Shown here in pieces: positions 16,827 through 27,144 of a DNA stretch of 64,000 nucleotides. Location: NCBI GenBank assembly GCA_946480465.1, contig CAMLJY010000034.1, forward strand, positions 1-64,000, read 5' to 3'. The notes below the pieces were generated by a model. It was given only the letters and a program-made list of their open reading frames with translations. It searched no databases and was not told the origin of the DNA. Source of the DNA: an uncultured Burkholderiales bacterium. Lineage in GTDB: Bacteria; Pseudomonadota; Gammaproteobacteria; Burkholderiales; Burkholderiaceae. Each line of letters begins with the position of its first letter. Within the stretch, counting starts at the first letter, position 1. The position numbers and the translations under genes were made by a program.

Positions 16827-18831
16827 ACGCCCCCTTCCGCTTCTCGTACGTCAGCACACCCGCCTCGAGCGAGTCCAACAGCGTTTCGTAGCTTGCAATT
16901 GTCTTCCCGTCCACAGACTTCATGGTCTTGTCCGTGGGATGGCCCGAGAAGATGCGGTATCGAGTCTCACCGTTCTCAATGGTTTTGGTTGTGAAGAGCA
17001 GGTAGTCCGCCCCGATCGATGCACCCACTGTGCTGTTGTGCGTCACCACGACCACCGGCATCGTCTCGGAGATGCTCTTTAAAATTTGATTCACTTCACT
17101 CTTGAGGAAGAGGTTGTCGAACGAGGACTCTGGCTCGTCGATCAACAACAAATCGTGATTGCGGGCATCGGCGATCTCCTGTAGAAGTCTGAACTCTGAG
17201 CGTTCTCCTCCTGAGACTACGTATCCATCCTTGTTCAAAATGCGACAGCTGACCTTGGCGAACAGTTTGTAGTACTCGGCAGGCGCGACATCCTCAATCT
17301 TTCTTAGCTCACACAGATATGCGTAGGGATCCTGGTACTTCTTGAAGGCGTCGCCAAACGCCGCTCGCGTCCTGCTGGCCGCTTTTATTTCACCGGCTCC
17401 TGAAAACGGCTCGCATTTGACTTCAATTTTGAAGCCCTGCAGCGCCTCCTCCGATACAACCCTCTCTTTGCGAATTGATTTGACGATCTCGGAGAATCGG
17501 GCAACCTTCTTTCTGTCTAGCGCCACAGCATAAAGATCCACATCCTGAACTTGAGAGGCAGACGTGTGAAAGCTGAGCCCTTGCTTGATGTTTTTAACCA
17601 GCTCGTTGACGATCCTCCTTCTTGCTCCTTCTGCAACTTGCGTGCGAAACAGCTCAATGAGTTCGCACGCTAGTCGCTTGAGCGCCGCCCGCTCCACGTG
17701 CTTCTCGATGACTGGCCGGTGCTCGATGTTTTCAATGAGATGCTGAACGGACCGGATTAGTTTTTCCAAATTTTCGGGATTCTCGATGAAGAAGTCGACT
17801 TCATCGAACAATGCCGCATTGGAAAACGCATCGCGCTTGTCCGTCTCCTCAGCGGACCGCAGAAGCGTGTTGATGTACTCGTCTACCCGGCGCCCATTCG
17901 CCGACAAATCAATCTTGACCACGCCATCAAGTACCCGTTTCAGGCCCGCGAGATGCTGATCCATCACCATGCTACGTTTACGCTCGACGCTGGTCGCGAA
18001 CTCACGCTCATCGTCCATCGGGTCGTGCTGAACTAGTTGGAACTGCCTAATGTACTTGGCGTTCTTAACTTCGTTGGAGATTCGATCGAGCGTATAGCTC
18101 TTCCCTGATGACCGTGCACCGATTATGACGTTGAGGCCGGTCGAGAGCTGCTGCCCGTCGTCAAACACCTGCCAGAGCTTATTGCCGTCGCGCTCCGACA
18201 GCGTCACTTTCGCCTTGTCCTTCAGGCAAGCTTTCAGTGCCTCAAGCGTTATGTCGCCGCAATCAACAAAAGTCTGTCGTGTAGGAAGCGACGCAAAGTC
18301 AGCGGCCATTCGCGAGTCGCTGAAGAGGACCGGAACAAGCTTGCTTGCATCCTTGACGTTCCGGACGAACTTCTTTGGGCTGTCTACCTCCCCTGCGGTG
18401 ATATGTGGCCTAAGCCCTTCAAGCGTTTCGCCGGCTATTGCAGGTCGTTTGTCGTAGTGAGGAATGACAAGGTAGCTGCTCAAGTCGCCGAAGACTGAGA
18501 TCAATTCGCTGACGGAGATGCTGTCGCCAATATTGCTTATACGCCGGGACACCTCGGCGGTCTTCGCCCTGAAGTCGTCAACATCTGCCGGCCTCGCAAT
18601 CACAAGGACGTGGCAGGCGTCGACGTTGATCTCAATGCCAGGGAACACGACGATGGGCAGCGCTTCCTTAATCAGTCGAAACTGCTCTGCGTCGAAGACA
18701 TCGTGGTTTGTGACAGCGACCGCATCGAGCTTTGCTTCGATAACGTACCGCTTGAAGGTGTCGATGCTGAACTCGAATTCGCGATCGCTGATCGTCTTGA
18801 CAGTATGGATATGCAGATCGATCTTTTTCAA
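16804..18831 (-). CDS. PHP-domain phosphoesterase fused to ABC/SMC-like ATPase
   Basis: A 675-residue two-part protein. The N-terminal PHP domain shows metal motifs HIH (7-9), NHD (42-44), GIE (65-67), His74, His125 and SDSR near 171-174. The ATPase follows: Walker A GARSSGKS (238-245), a helical charged middle of about 280 residues, ABC-type signature SGGER (540-544), Walker B LLLIDEP (561-567) and a switch His in VTHN (598). A TTG start with SD GAGGGAG upstream is used. PHP+ATPase fusions (TrlF-like in database naming, from memory) and RloC/PtuA-type overcoming-of-phage ATPases share this logic, so an ATP-gated nuclease or phosphoesterase in defence is inferred. Lower G+C and different codon use mark transfer. 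Confidence 0.8.
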   Translation of the reverse strand: MKKIDLHIHTVKTISDREFEFSIDTFKRYVIEAKLDAVAVTNHDVFDAEQFRLIKEALPIVVFPGIEINVDACHVLVIARPADVDDFRAKTAEVSRRISNIGDSISVSELISVFGDLSSYLVIPHYDKRPAIAGETLEGLRPHITAGEVDSPKKFVRNVKDASKLVPVLFSDSRMAADFASLPTRQTFVDCGDITLEALKACLKDKAKVTLSERDGNKLWQVFDDGQQLSTGLNVIIGARSSGKSYTLDRISNEVKNAKYIRQFQLVQHDPMDDEREFATSVERKRSMVMDQHLAGLKRVLDGVVKIDLSANGRRVDEYINTLLRSAEETDKRDAFSNAALFDEVDFFIENPENLEKLIRSVQHLIENIEHRPVIEKHVERAALKRLACELIELFRTQVAEGARRRIVNELVKNIKQGLSFHTSASQVQDVDLYAVALDRKKVARFSEIVKSIRKERVVSEEALQGFKIEVKCEPFSGAGEIKAASRTRAAFGDAFKKYQDPYAYLCELRKIEDVAPAEYYKLFAKVSCRILNKDGYVVSGGERSEFRLLQEIADARNHDLLLIDEPESSFDNLFLKSEVNQILKSISETMPVVVVTHNSTVGASIGADYLLFTTKTIENGETRYRIFSGHPTDKTMKSVDGKTIASYETLLDSLEAGVLTYEKRKGAYEALKDR

Positions 18832-19551
18832 GTTGCGCTCCCTCTCCCGACCCTTCTTTCCGGTCTACCAGCGGGTGGGCCGTACCACCGAAGCACGCGC
18901 GCCAAGGTAACTCTGCCAAACGGGTTGGGCTGGAGCGAGTGTGATAGTTCACTGTGATTCGTCGGGGGTTTCCCTGATCGCGAGGGGAGCGACCGCTACC
19001 TTCTCGGATCCCTCACGCCAGGGACTAGATGTTGTCAGTGAGGTGACGTACGTGCGTCTGATCATGGCGGACTGCTCCCGCTGCGCAGCCGCTGTTCGGC
19101 GGTTGCGCAGAGTCGTCCGGATGATCGGGAAACCCCTATCATCAAACCAGATGATAGTGAGGCCGGCGTGCGACCGCCTTTGAGTTCCCGGCGTCTGCTC
19201 TGCCGCCAGCTCGTTGGTTCGTCGTGCGCGGCCCCGGTTGGGCGTAGGAGGCTGAATGCTGACGATAGGTGCCACCGGCTTGAGCGTCGGCGTTCGCTCG
19301 ACCTTGGCGACCATAGGCCAAGGCTTGGGCAGAGGTCCTCGCGCTCAGCAACTGGGGAAAACAGCCCCGAACCTTAAACGCCTAAACGCGCCTCCGCCAC
19401 AGCGCCTCTGCAACGGACGCCGCTGGCGCACCGTCACCGGGAGTGCAAGACCGGTCCCAATGCGATCGCCTATCCAGTAGTGCACGGGTCACGATGACAC
19501 CTTCGCCGGCGACAATCCAGGCATCAATGAACGAGGACAAGGGCTTCAACC
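18832..19551. other. 720-bp non-coding stretch inside the island
   Basis: No convincing gene. Short open frames on both strands (the longest about 121 codons at 18949-19314, minus) show no domain or coding-like start. The stretch contains short dyads such as GATGAT...ATCATC around 19117-19157. It separates the minus-strand PHP-ATPase from the plus-strand PLD-like gene and must carry both promoters. It may hold eroded mobile-element sequence, but I can identify no IS end. Confidence 0.5.
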
Positions 19552-20385
19552 ATGGCGCAGCAAGACAAGGCCGCGGAACGTACCCAGCTTGTGCTTCTAC
19601 TAGGGCGGCTGCTCGCGAAGGCGCACGACCTAGCAAACGCTCCGACTGCGCCGACACCCGTGGAGTATCGTGTGGCAGCTGCTAGCTACAGGGCCGATCT
19701 TGAGCCGTGGCGGGTAGAAGCTCGGAAATTCTGTCGCGTTGAAGGCGTCGATTTTGATCGCGAACTCGACAATATCCTCAGGTCGACGTCGAACTTCTTC
19801 GCCACCCTCGGAGGCATGGCGGACGAGCCCCACATCGACGACTCGAAGAAGCGTGCCTACTTGAAGGAACAACTTAAGAAGGTGGAGCAAGAGACGATCG
19901 CTGCTATGGATACGCTCCCAATCGTTTGGGACGCAAAGCTATTCGAAGAACGGACCCCGTTCAGCGCCTGTTTGAGTATTCGGGATACTGTATCGACGGC
20001 ACGGTCCAGGATTCACTATTTTGACCGCTACCTCACGGAGGACTTCTTTCCTCTCTACTTGAGAGGTGTAGATCGATCCGTTTCTGTGCGCCTCATCACA
20101 ACGGCCGGAAAGGCTTCGGCGGTAGGAGGCGCTGGATTCGGGGTCCAGCAGGTTCAACCCATGGCCAAGTTGGCCGCGCACGAGTTCTCGGACTTTAACC
20201 TGATCCAGGTTGACCCAACTGATCTGCATGATCGCAACCTACGGATCGACAATCAGATATTTTTCCTTGGCACGAGTGTCAATGCTGTCGGCAAGGCGCC
20301 TACAAATTTCGCGCCGGCCGACAGTTCTCCTGCTAGTCACGCTATCCTTGACAAGATTGTCTCCTATGGGAAAAAGGTGGTGTAG
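19552..20385 (+). CDS. PLD-like domain protein with HxRx4D variant motif
   Basis: A 277-residue protein. The first 150 residues are helical, with a predicted coiled segment (KRAYLKEQLKKVEQE). The C-terminal part looks like a single phospholipase-D-like half: IHYFDRYLTEDFFPLYL, then VSVRLITT, then HDRNLRID (226-233) and FFLGTSVN (237-244). The PLD HxKx4D lysine is replaced by Arg, as in MIT_C/HDR-type PLD-like domains found in bacterial defence proteins. It could be a nuclease with altered chemistry or a binding module. It lies in the G+C-poor island, divergent from the PHP-ATPase; whether they form one system is open. Confidence 0.65.
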   Translation: MAQQDKAAERTQLVLLLGRLLAKAHDLANAPTAPTPVEYRVAAASYRADLEPWRVEARKFCRVEGVDFDRELDNILRSTSNFFATLGGMADEPHIDDSKKRAYLKEQLKKVEQETIAAMDTLPIVWDAKLFEERTPFSACLSIRDTVSTARSRIHYFDRYLTEDFFPLYLRGVDRSVSVRLITTAGKASAVGGAGFGVQQVQPMAKLAAHEFSDFNLIQVDPTDLHDRNLRIDNQIFFLGTSVNAVGKAPTNFAPADSSPASHAILDKIVSYGKKVV

Positions 20386-20745
20386 CGCTTGCCTCCGCGG
20401 GGTTGCTGGCACAACTTCCTATTTAAATTGCGCCAACGTCGCAAATCCGGAACTTCCGATTTTGTCTTGTTGCAAAAGACGCGCCCTTGAGCCGAACGGC
20501 GGTGTACTCTGAATTGCAGGACAGCAACAAGTGGCTAAATGACTATGAAATCAAGTGCGCGGATCAATCGCCTCGCGATGGCCCGCTGACTGCTTCGTGC
20601 CAGTCAGCGTGAGTAGGGCCGCTGCTCGCGACCGACTCCAAACGCTGCAAAGCGCCTGTTGACGGCCGTCGACCGTTGTACGGAGGGCTGGGATTTCCCG
20701 CTCAACAGTTGCGTCCTCGTGCTTGCCGTCAGCACCTGCCAAAGC
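20386..20745. other. 360-bp gap between convergent genes
   Basis: No gene seen. It holds the 9-bp hairpin at 20584-20609 and otherwise A+T-richer sequence that returns to the window's usual composition toward 20700. It is probably the right edge of the island. Confidence 0.5.
20584..20609. terminator. perfect 9-bp inverted repeat between convergent genes
   Basis: CGCTGACTG (20584-20592) and CAGTCAGCG (20601-20609) surround an 8-base loop, between the ends of the PLD-like gene (plus) and the thermonuclease gene (minus). There is no T-run on either side. A bidirectional terminator is likely, and an attachment-site half is the alternative. Confidence 0.45.
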
Positions 20746-22029
<1,284 letters not shown>

Positions 22030-22477
22030 GGCCCCTCACCTGTGCTTGTTTACTTTTGGATACTAGCGCGAACGCCGGCGCGAATGGGGGGCGGTCGGAG
22101 TGGAATATTCCCATGGTCGCCGCGTCCGGCCGCGACTTGGGCGCGACCCCACAACGGGGAGCAGAGCGTCCTTGCCGCGTACTTCACGCGCTTGGTGTCA
22201 TCAGGCGCCGCCCAGAGCTTCCGGGCGAAGCATCGAAGTCGGGGCAGCCCTGTCAAGAAACATGACCAGGTCCGCGCGACCGCTGATGGTGCCGATCGCT
22301 TTGGCGCTCGGTCATCAAGAGACATTCAGGCCTCAGTTGATGCGCTGACGCCCTGGAGATGTGATCACCAAGGGCGGACGCCACAACCCGCCGCGACTTG
22401 CGCCCCGTCAAGCCCTGGTGCGGCGCACTGCCCCAAAGTCAGCTTCCGCCGAAGGCCCGATGCCTCCGCCGGTCCGG
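22030..22477. other. 448-bp intergenic region
   Basis: It separates the divergent thermonuclease (minus) and DUF6064 (plus) genes and must carry both promoters. I see no convincing coding sequence, RNA or operator in it. Confidence 0.5.
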
Positions 22478-23131
22478 ATGCAACTCCCATTCACGACTGA
22501 CCAGTTCTTCTCGGTCATCCGCCAGTACAACGAGGCCCTGTGGCCCGCGCAGTACCTTCTGGTGCTGCTCGCCGTCATTGCGATGGCCGTGCTGCTGTTG
22601 TGGCGTCCCTGGGCGGGCGTGGTGGTGTCCAGCATCCTTGCGTTTCTCTGGGCCTGGACCGGCATCGCCTATCACCTGACCTTCTTCACGTCGATCAATC
22701 CACTGGCCTACGCATTCGCTGCCATTTCCATGATCGGGGCCGCCGTGTTGGCCTGGGTGGGGGTCGTCAAACGGCGACTGGTATTCGAGGTCGGTGTCAA
22801 TGCGCGTTCCGCGATGGCTGCGGTCCTCGTCGTGTTCGCGCTGGTGGTCTATCCGGCCTGGGCTACGTTGGCCGGCCATGCGTATCCGGACCTGCCCACG
22901 TTCGGCCTGCCCTGTCCCACCACCATCTTCACCATCGGCCTGCTCACGCTGGCTTCCGGGCGTGCCGCCAAGTGGGCCTTGAGCGCGCCTATCGTCTGGT
23001 CATTGATCGGTGGCCAGGCCGCCTTCCTGCTGGACGTGCCACCGGACATCGGTCTCGCCGCGGCCGGGCTGTTCGCTGTCGGGCTGCTGTTTCGGCGGCC
23101 GGCGTCGAGGGGTGCGTTGGCCGGTGCCTGA
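22478..23131 (+). CDS. DUF6064 membrane protein
   Basis: A 217-residue integral membrane protein with about seven hydrophobic segments. It opens with the family-type N-terminus MQLPFTTDQFFSVIRQYNEALWPAQ, which is why I start at 22478 and not at earlier in-frame ATGs. Further family-like pieces are HLTFFTSINPLAY and PTFGLPCPTTIFTIGLL. The function is unknown. It stands alone, convergent with the YceI gene across 77 bp. Confidence 0.82.
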   Translation: MQLPFTTDQFFSVIRQYNEALWPAQYLLVLLAVIAMAVLLLWRPWAGVVVSSILAFLWAWTGIAYHLTFFTSINPLAYAFAAISMIGAAVLAWVGVVKRRLVFEVGVNARSAMAAVLVVFALVVYPAWATLAGHAYPDLPTFGLPCPTTIFTIGLLTLASGRAAKWALSAPIVWSLIGGQAAFLLDVPPDIGLAAAGLFAVGLLFRRPASRGALAGA

Positions 23132-23208
23132 GAGAGGCATGCGCCGGCTTGAGGTCGGCCCGCAATGACCGCTTGGCGACCGCAATGCCGGCGCCGCCGG
23201 CTCTTGCA

Positions 23209-23781
23209 TCACGGCTGCGCAATCGCCTCCACCTGGATCCGCAGATCCACGTTCATCTTGAAGCCGTACTCCTTGCCCGCGCCCAGGCCGAAGTCGTCGC
23301 GATTGAAGCTGCCGCTGGCGTCGGCGCCGCAGTAGTCGCGCTTGAGCATCGGGTGGGGGACGCACTTCAGCGAGTGGACGCTCAGCGTCAGCGGGCGGGT
23401 CACGCCATGCATGGTCAGCTCGCCCACCAGCTGGGTCGGCACGCCGTTCACCGGGGACTGCAGGCTGCCCTTGAAGACCGCGCGGGGATGCTTCTTCACG
23501 TTGAAGAAGTCCTTGCCGCGTGCCCAGGCGGACAGCGCGTCCATGCCGAAGTCGATGCTGGCCAGTTCGGTCACGATCTCCACGCTGCCGGTGCCGGCGG
23601 CCTTGTCGTACAGCACCTTGCCGCTGCTCTTGTTGAACTTGCCGCGCCACACCGAGATGCCCATGTGGTCGGCCTCGAAGCTGGGGAAGGTGTGGGTGGG
23701 GTCGATGGCGTAGGCGGTGGGTGCGGCGCCGGCGGCCGATGCCGCCAGCATCAGCGCGATGGCGCTCAGGCAGGTTCTCAT
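23209..23781 (-). CDS. YceI-family periplasmic lipid-binding protein
   Basis: A 190-residue YceI lipocalin-like protein with a signal peptide cleaved after AAGAA. Typical YceI strands are present: YAIDPTHTFPSFEADHMGISVWRGKF, then SIDFGMDALSAWARGKDFFNVKKHP, and GELTMHGVTRPLTL. The family binds isoprenoid-type lipids such as polyprenyl chains in the periplasm. It is monocistronic as far as visible. The two cysteines (KCVPHP and DYCGAD) could form a disulphide. Confidence 0.9.
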   Translation of the reverse strand: MRTCLSAIALMLAASAAGAAPTAYAIDPTHTFPSFEADHMGISVWRGKFNKSSGKVLYDKAAGTGSVEIVTELASIDFGMDALSAWARGKDFFNVKKHPRAVFKGSLQSPVNGVPTQLVGELTMHGVTRPLTLSVHSLKCVPHPMLKRDYCGADASGSFNRDDFGLGAGKEYGFKMNVDLRIQVEAIAQP

Positions 23782-23853
23782 GGGGGGATCTCCCGGTGGT
23801 TGATACAGGCACGACGATCGAAGCCGCGCCGATTCGACAAGCGCTCTCCCGGC

Positions 23854-24504
23854 TCACCGATGGTGCTGCGCCGTCGCATCGCGGGAGGACGCAGGGGGCC
23901 GCTGCCAGGCCGCCACGCCGGTGACGAAGTGGCCGAAGGCGTCGAGCAGCGGCGCGGCGTCGAACGACGGCCCCTCCAGCATCGCCAGGGCCTGCACGGT
24001 GGCTTCCAGGGTCGAGACCTGGTCGGCCCGCCGCGCCGCGCGGATGGCGCGGTAGCGGGTCGGCTCGGGCGCGTCCAGCGCCAGCCGCGGCAGCGCGGCC
24101 AGGGTGGGGTGCTCCAGCAGCATGCGCAGGCTCTTGCGCCAGGTGGCGTCCAGCACCACCAGCCGCAGCGGCATGTCCGCCGTGGCATCAGGAACGGGTG
24201 GCGCGGGCAGCGCGGGCGCGGCGGGCACGTCCGGGTACAGCAGCCGGGTGTGCCGGCCGGGGCGATGCAGCAGGGCTTGCAGCGCCGCGGGTGCGAAGTG
24301 TTCGCCGACCACCACCTCGCATTGCGCCAATGACAGGCGCAGCAGGGCCACGCTGTTCTTGGCCTGGCGCTGTTCCTGCGGGTGCTGCAGCACCAGCACC
24401 TGGGTGCGGTGGGCGGTGGGCCGCACCAGCGCGCACAGGCAGGTGGCCTGCGGGCGCAGGCAGCGGGTGCAGGTGGCGCGGCGTGGGGTGGGCGTGGCGG
24501 TCAC
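23854..24504 (-). CDS. DTW-domain tRNA-uridine aminocarboxypropyltransferase-like
   Basis: A 216-residue DTW-domain protein; such enzymes add the acp group of SAM to tRNA uridines (acp3U). It begins with a zinc-type motif CTRCLRPQATCLC, then HPQEQRQAKNSVALL and the core LVVLDATWRKSLRM. The name-giving DTW is here DATW, one residue longer. I chose the GTG at 24504 because the Cys motif normally lies at the very N-terminus. The frame continues upstream to 24744 without resembling the family. Confidence 0.8.
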   Translation of the reverse strand: MTATPTPRRATCTRCLRPQATCLCALVRPTAHRTQVLVLQHPQEQRQAKNSVALLRLSLAQCEVVVGEHFAPAALQALLHRPGRHTRLLYPDVPAAPALPAPPVPDATADMPLRLVVLDATWRKSLRMLLEHPTLAALPRLALDAPEPTRYRAIRAARRADQVSTLEATVQALAMLEGPSFDAAPLLDAFGHFVTGVAAWQRPPASSRDATAQHHR

Positions 24505-24780
24505 GCTTGAATAATCGCACGCGGGTTTCGTGCGCCGGCTGCATCGGGCCGGCTGCTTCCTGCGCGCCACGGGTGTCATGGGCGGCCATGGCGGACGGGC
24601 TCGATGCGTGCGGTAGCGCTCGACCGGCTTCAGGATGGCTTTCGGCTCGCAGCCACTGGCCGGGCTGCGCCGCGGCGCGACGAAGGGCGCGTGGCGCGGG
24701 TCGATCAGCTTCAGGTGCTCCGCGCGCTCGGTGATCGCACGCATGCAGCCCAGCCAGGCCGGGCCGGGCGGCAGCTGCGG
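24505..24780 (-). other. open stretch upstream of the DTW gene, unassigned
   Basis: In frame with the DTW gene, minus-strand codons from an ATG at 24744 encode about 80 residues (MRAITERAEHLKLIDPRHAP...), rich in Pro, Arg and His. They resemble no DTW N-terminus. It may be leader, promoter region, or the degraded tail of another gene. Confidence 0.35.
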
Positions 24781-25890
24781 TTAGTCGGTCGGTGGCGGCG
24801 CCAGCGTGCCTTCGCCGCGCCACGCGTTGCCAGGGTCTGCCGGATCATGGATGAAGCGATCGAGGGCGGGCCGCGCAGCCCGTATCGGTGGAACGGCGGC
24901 ATGGCCGATGCGCAGAAGAATGCAGGGCTTCCTCTGGTGGCCTATCAGTCGTGCCCACTCGCGCGACAGCTTCCGTTGCAGTTCGGCGGGAACGCCGGGG
25001 AAACCCTCGGCCACGTAGAGAGCCGCGGCGGCCGCGGGCTGGACTGCGTAACCCGCCGTCGTTGCCATCAGCCACAGCCGCTGGAGCGCCTGCCCCGCCC
25101 GGCACCACGAATCCGAGCTGTCGCTGCTGCAGGTCACCACGACAATGTCCGGACTGAGCATGAATGGCAGCAATGCGGCGCGCATGCCGATCAAATGATG
25201 CAGCCCGAAGCGACGCACGAGATTCGCCACCGGCCAATGCCGCAATTGCGCGAATGCCGTGCGCGCGCCCCGCTCCACCTGCAGTGCGCCGGGAGGGATG
25301 CCCTCCGCCGTCGATGCGTTCCAGCCCGCATCGAAGCGGATGCCCGAGAACAACTCGCGATGGAGGACTGGATTGGAGAAGCGCGCGGACTCGGCGCAAT
25401 GCAGGACCCGGTACAGGCGCCTGCGCGCCGAAACGGCAGCGGGCCAGAAGATGCCGATCCCCGGCAACGAGGTGAGCGCGTCATGGAACGCCTCCCGCTG
25501 CGCGGGCGGGACGGCCGGCCCCCGGAGCGACAGCGTGCGATTGGTGCATCGCAGCGGGATTGCCCTTGCCAAGGCCGCATCGCGCGCTCCCCCGGCTTCG
25601 GCCGGAGCCAGCGTGATGCGCCCGGTCCATTGCGCTGCCTCGGTGGCACCGGGCCACGTCACCCGCGCTGCAAGTCCGTCCGCTGCTGCGGCGACACGAA
25701 TGTTCTCCGCGACGGCGCCGAAGCCCATCTGATGCAATCGGCGGCGCGCTGGATGATCAGACCAATACCGGGCGTCAGGAACCAGCGCAATGGCATCCTT
25801 TTCCTTTTCAACGCGCAGGAGGTGCCTGTTTTCGGCTGACGGCGCCATCAGCCCGGCATGGGCAAGCGTCCTGAAACGGGAATCATCCAT
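24781..25890 (-). CDS. nitroreductase-like protein (Acg-type)
   Basis: A 369-residue protein with two nitroreductase-fold halves, as in the Acg/large nitroreductase family. The N-terminus is LAHAGLMAPSAENRHLLRVEKE, with LRCTNRTLSLRGPAVP in the middle and the C-terminal AGQALQRLWLMATTAGYAVQPAAA and HQRKPCILLRIGHA. It probably binds FMN, but the substrate is unknown. ATG 25890 is preferred over an upstream start because MDDSRFRTLAHAGLMAPS is the family beginning. It follows the serine dehydratase gene by 80 bp on the same strand and may be the end of that operon. Confidence 0.75.
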   Translation of the reverse strand: MDDSRFRTLAHAGLMAPSAENRHLLRVEKEKDAIALVPDARYWSDHPARRRLHQMGFGAVAENIRVAAAADGLAARVTWPGATEAAQWTGRITLAPAEAGGARDAALARAIPLRCTNRTLSLRGPAVPPAQREAFHDALTSLPGIGIFWPAAVSARRRLYRVLHCAESARFSNPVLHRELFSGIRFDAGWNASTAEGIPPGALQVERGARTAFAQLRHWPVANLVRRFGLHHLIGMRAALLPFMLSPDIVVVTCSSDSSDSWCRAGQALQRLWLMATTAGYAVQPAAAAALYVAEGFPGVPAELQRKLSREWARLIGHQRKPCILLRIGHAAVPPIRAARPALDRFIHDPADPGNAWRGEGTLAPPPTD

Positions 25891-25970
25891 GGCAAAGCCC
25901 GGAACGAGCGCCTGATGTTCTGAGCCGCCCGGTGCCGGCGGCACCCGGCGTCGCGCATCGACGAGCCCCC

Positions 25971-27110
25971 TCAGCGCGCATCGGTATTCGCCACCAAGCC
26001 GACGCGCGCGACCTGCTTGTGCCGGGTCGTCAGGTCGACGCCCGTTTCGCGCATCGTCTTGATCACCTGGTCCAGGCTGACGTGGTGCGTGCCGTCGCCG
26101 AACAGCGCCATGCGTGCGGCGCTGATGGCCTTGACCGATGCAACGGCATTGCGCTCGATGCAGGCGATCTGCACCGGCCCGCCGACGGGGTCGCAGGTGA
26201 GGCCCAGGTGGTGTTCCATCGCGATCTCCGCTGCGTTCTCCACCTGGTCGGGTGTGCCGCCCAGCACGGCGGCCAGGCCGGCGGCCGCCATCGAGCAGGC
26301 CACGCCGATCTCGCCCCGGCTGCCGAGGTCGGCATCGGAGATGGATGCGTTCTCCCCGTACAGAAGGCCGATCGCCCCGGCCGTTAGCAGGAAGTCGACG
26401 ATGCCGGCATCGTCGGCCCCGGGGACGAAGTGGCGGTAGTAGTGGAGCACCGCGGGCACGATGCCGGCCACGCCGTTGGTGGGAGCGGTCACCACCCGGC
26501 CGCCGGCGGCGTTCTCTTCGTTCACGGCCAGCGCATACAGCGTCACCCAGTCCACCACCAGCAGGGGGTCATCGGTCCGGGGGCCCGCGGCCAGCAGCCT
26601 GCGGTGCAATGCCGGCGCGCGGCGCCGGACGCGAAAGTCGCCGGGCAGCACGCCTTCGTTCATGCAGCCGCGGCGCACGCAGTCTTGCATCACGTGCCAG
26701 ATGTTCAGCAGGCCGCGGTCGATGTCTGCGTTGTCGCGCAGGCAGCGTTCGTGGGCAAGCATCACCTGGGCGATGGTGCAGCCTTCGCGGCCTGTGGCGT
26801 GCAGCAGGTCTTCCGCGCTGTGGAAGGGCAGCGGGCAGCCGCTGGGCGGTTCACGCAGCAACGGGGTGTGCCGGCCGTCGTCGGGTTCGTGGCCTGCCAG
26901 GCCCAGCACGATCGCGGTATCGCTGCCGTGTCCCTTGCCGGTCGATCCAAGGGAGCCGTACAGCTCGGCCTTGATGCGGGCTACGCGCCGCAGCATGCCT
27001 TCGCGCCGCAGGCGCTCGACGAACATCCGCGCCGCCTTCATCGGACCCACCGTGTGCGGGCTGGAGGGGCCGATGCCGATCCTGAACAGGTCGAACACGC
27101 TCGCGTCCAT
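25971..27110 (-). CDS. divergent, shortened L-serine dehydratase-like protein
   Basis: It aligns along most of its length with one-chain SdaA enzymes (serine to pyruvate + ammonia). The N-terminus is [20 protein letters not shown], followed by [17 protein letters not shown] and [17 protein letters not shown]. It is 379 residues where about 455-460 is usual. The gap is in-frame: after GLAGHEP about 75 residues of the regulatory beta domain are missing before [10 protein letters not shown]. Of the three iron-sulphur cysteines known from the family, those in LTCDPV and IACIERN remain, but the one in GCQGE(V) is Ser (DLGSRGEIG). The C-terminal SRGGLA and tail Cys are also changed. It may be a repurposed or inactive paralogue. 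It lies 34 bp after dppF. Confidence 0.8.
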   Translation of the reverse strand: MDASVFDLFRIGIGPSSPHTVGPMKAARMFVERLRREGMLRRVARIKAELYGSLGSTGKGHGSDTAIVLGLAGHEPDDGRHTPLLREPPSGCPLPFHSAEDLLHATGREGCTIAQVMLAHERCLRDNADIDRGLLNIWHVMQDCVRRGCMNEGVLPGDFRVRRRAPALHRRLLAAGPRTDDPLLVVDWVTLYALAVNEENAAGGRVVTAPTNGVAGIVPAVLHYYRHFVPGADDAGIVDFLLTAGAIGLLYGENASISDADLGSRGEIGVACSMAAAGLAAVLGGTPDQVENAAEIAMEHHLGLTCDPVGGPVQIACIERNAVASVKAISAARMALFGDGTHHVSLDQVIKTMRETGVDLTTRHKQVARVGLVANTDAR

Positions 27111-27144
27111 CGCACAGGCCTCCTGTCAATGGTGTGGGCCAAGC

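Noticed and set aside
18949..19314. 121-codon minus-strand ORF within the island gap
   Set aside because: No domain, Arg/Pro/Thr-rich random-looking product, no good ribosome-binding site; kept only as part of the gap description.
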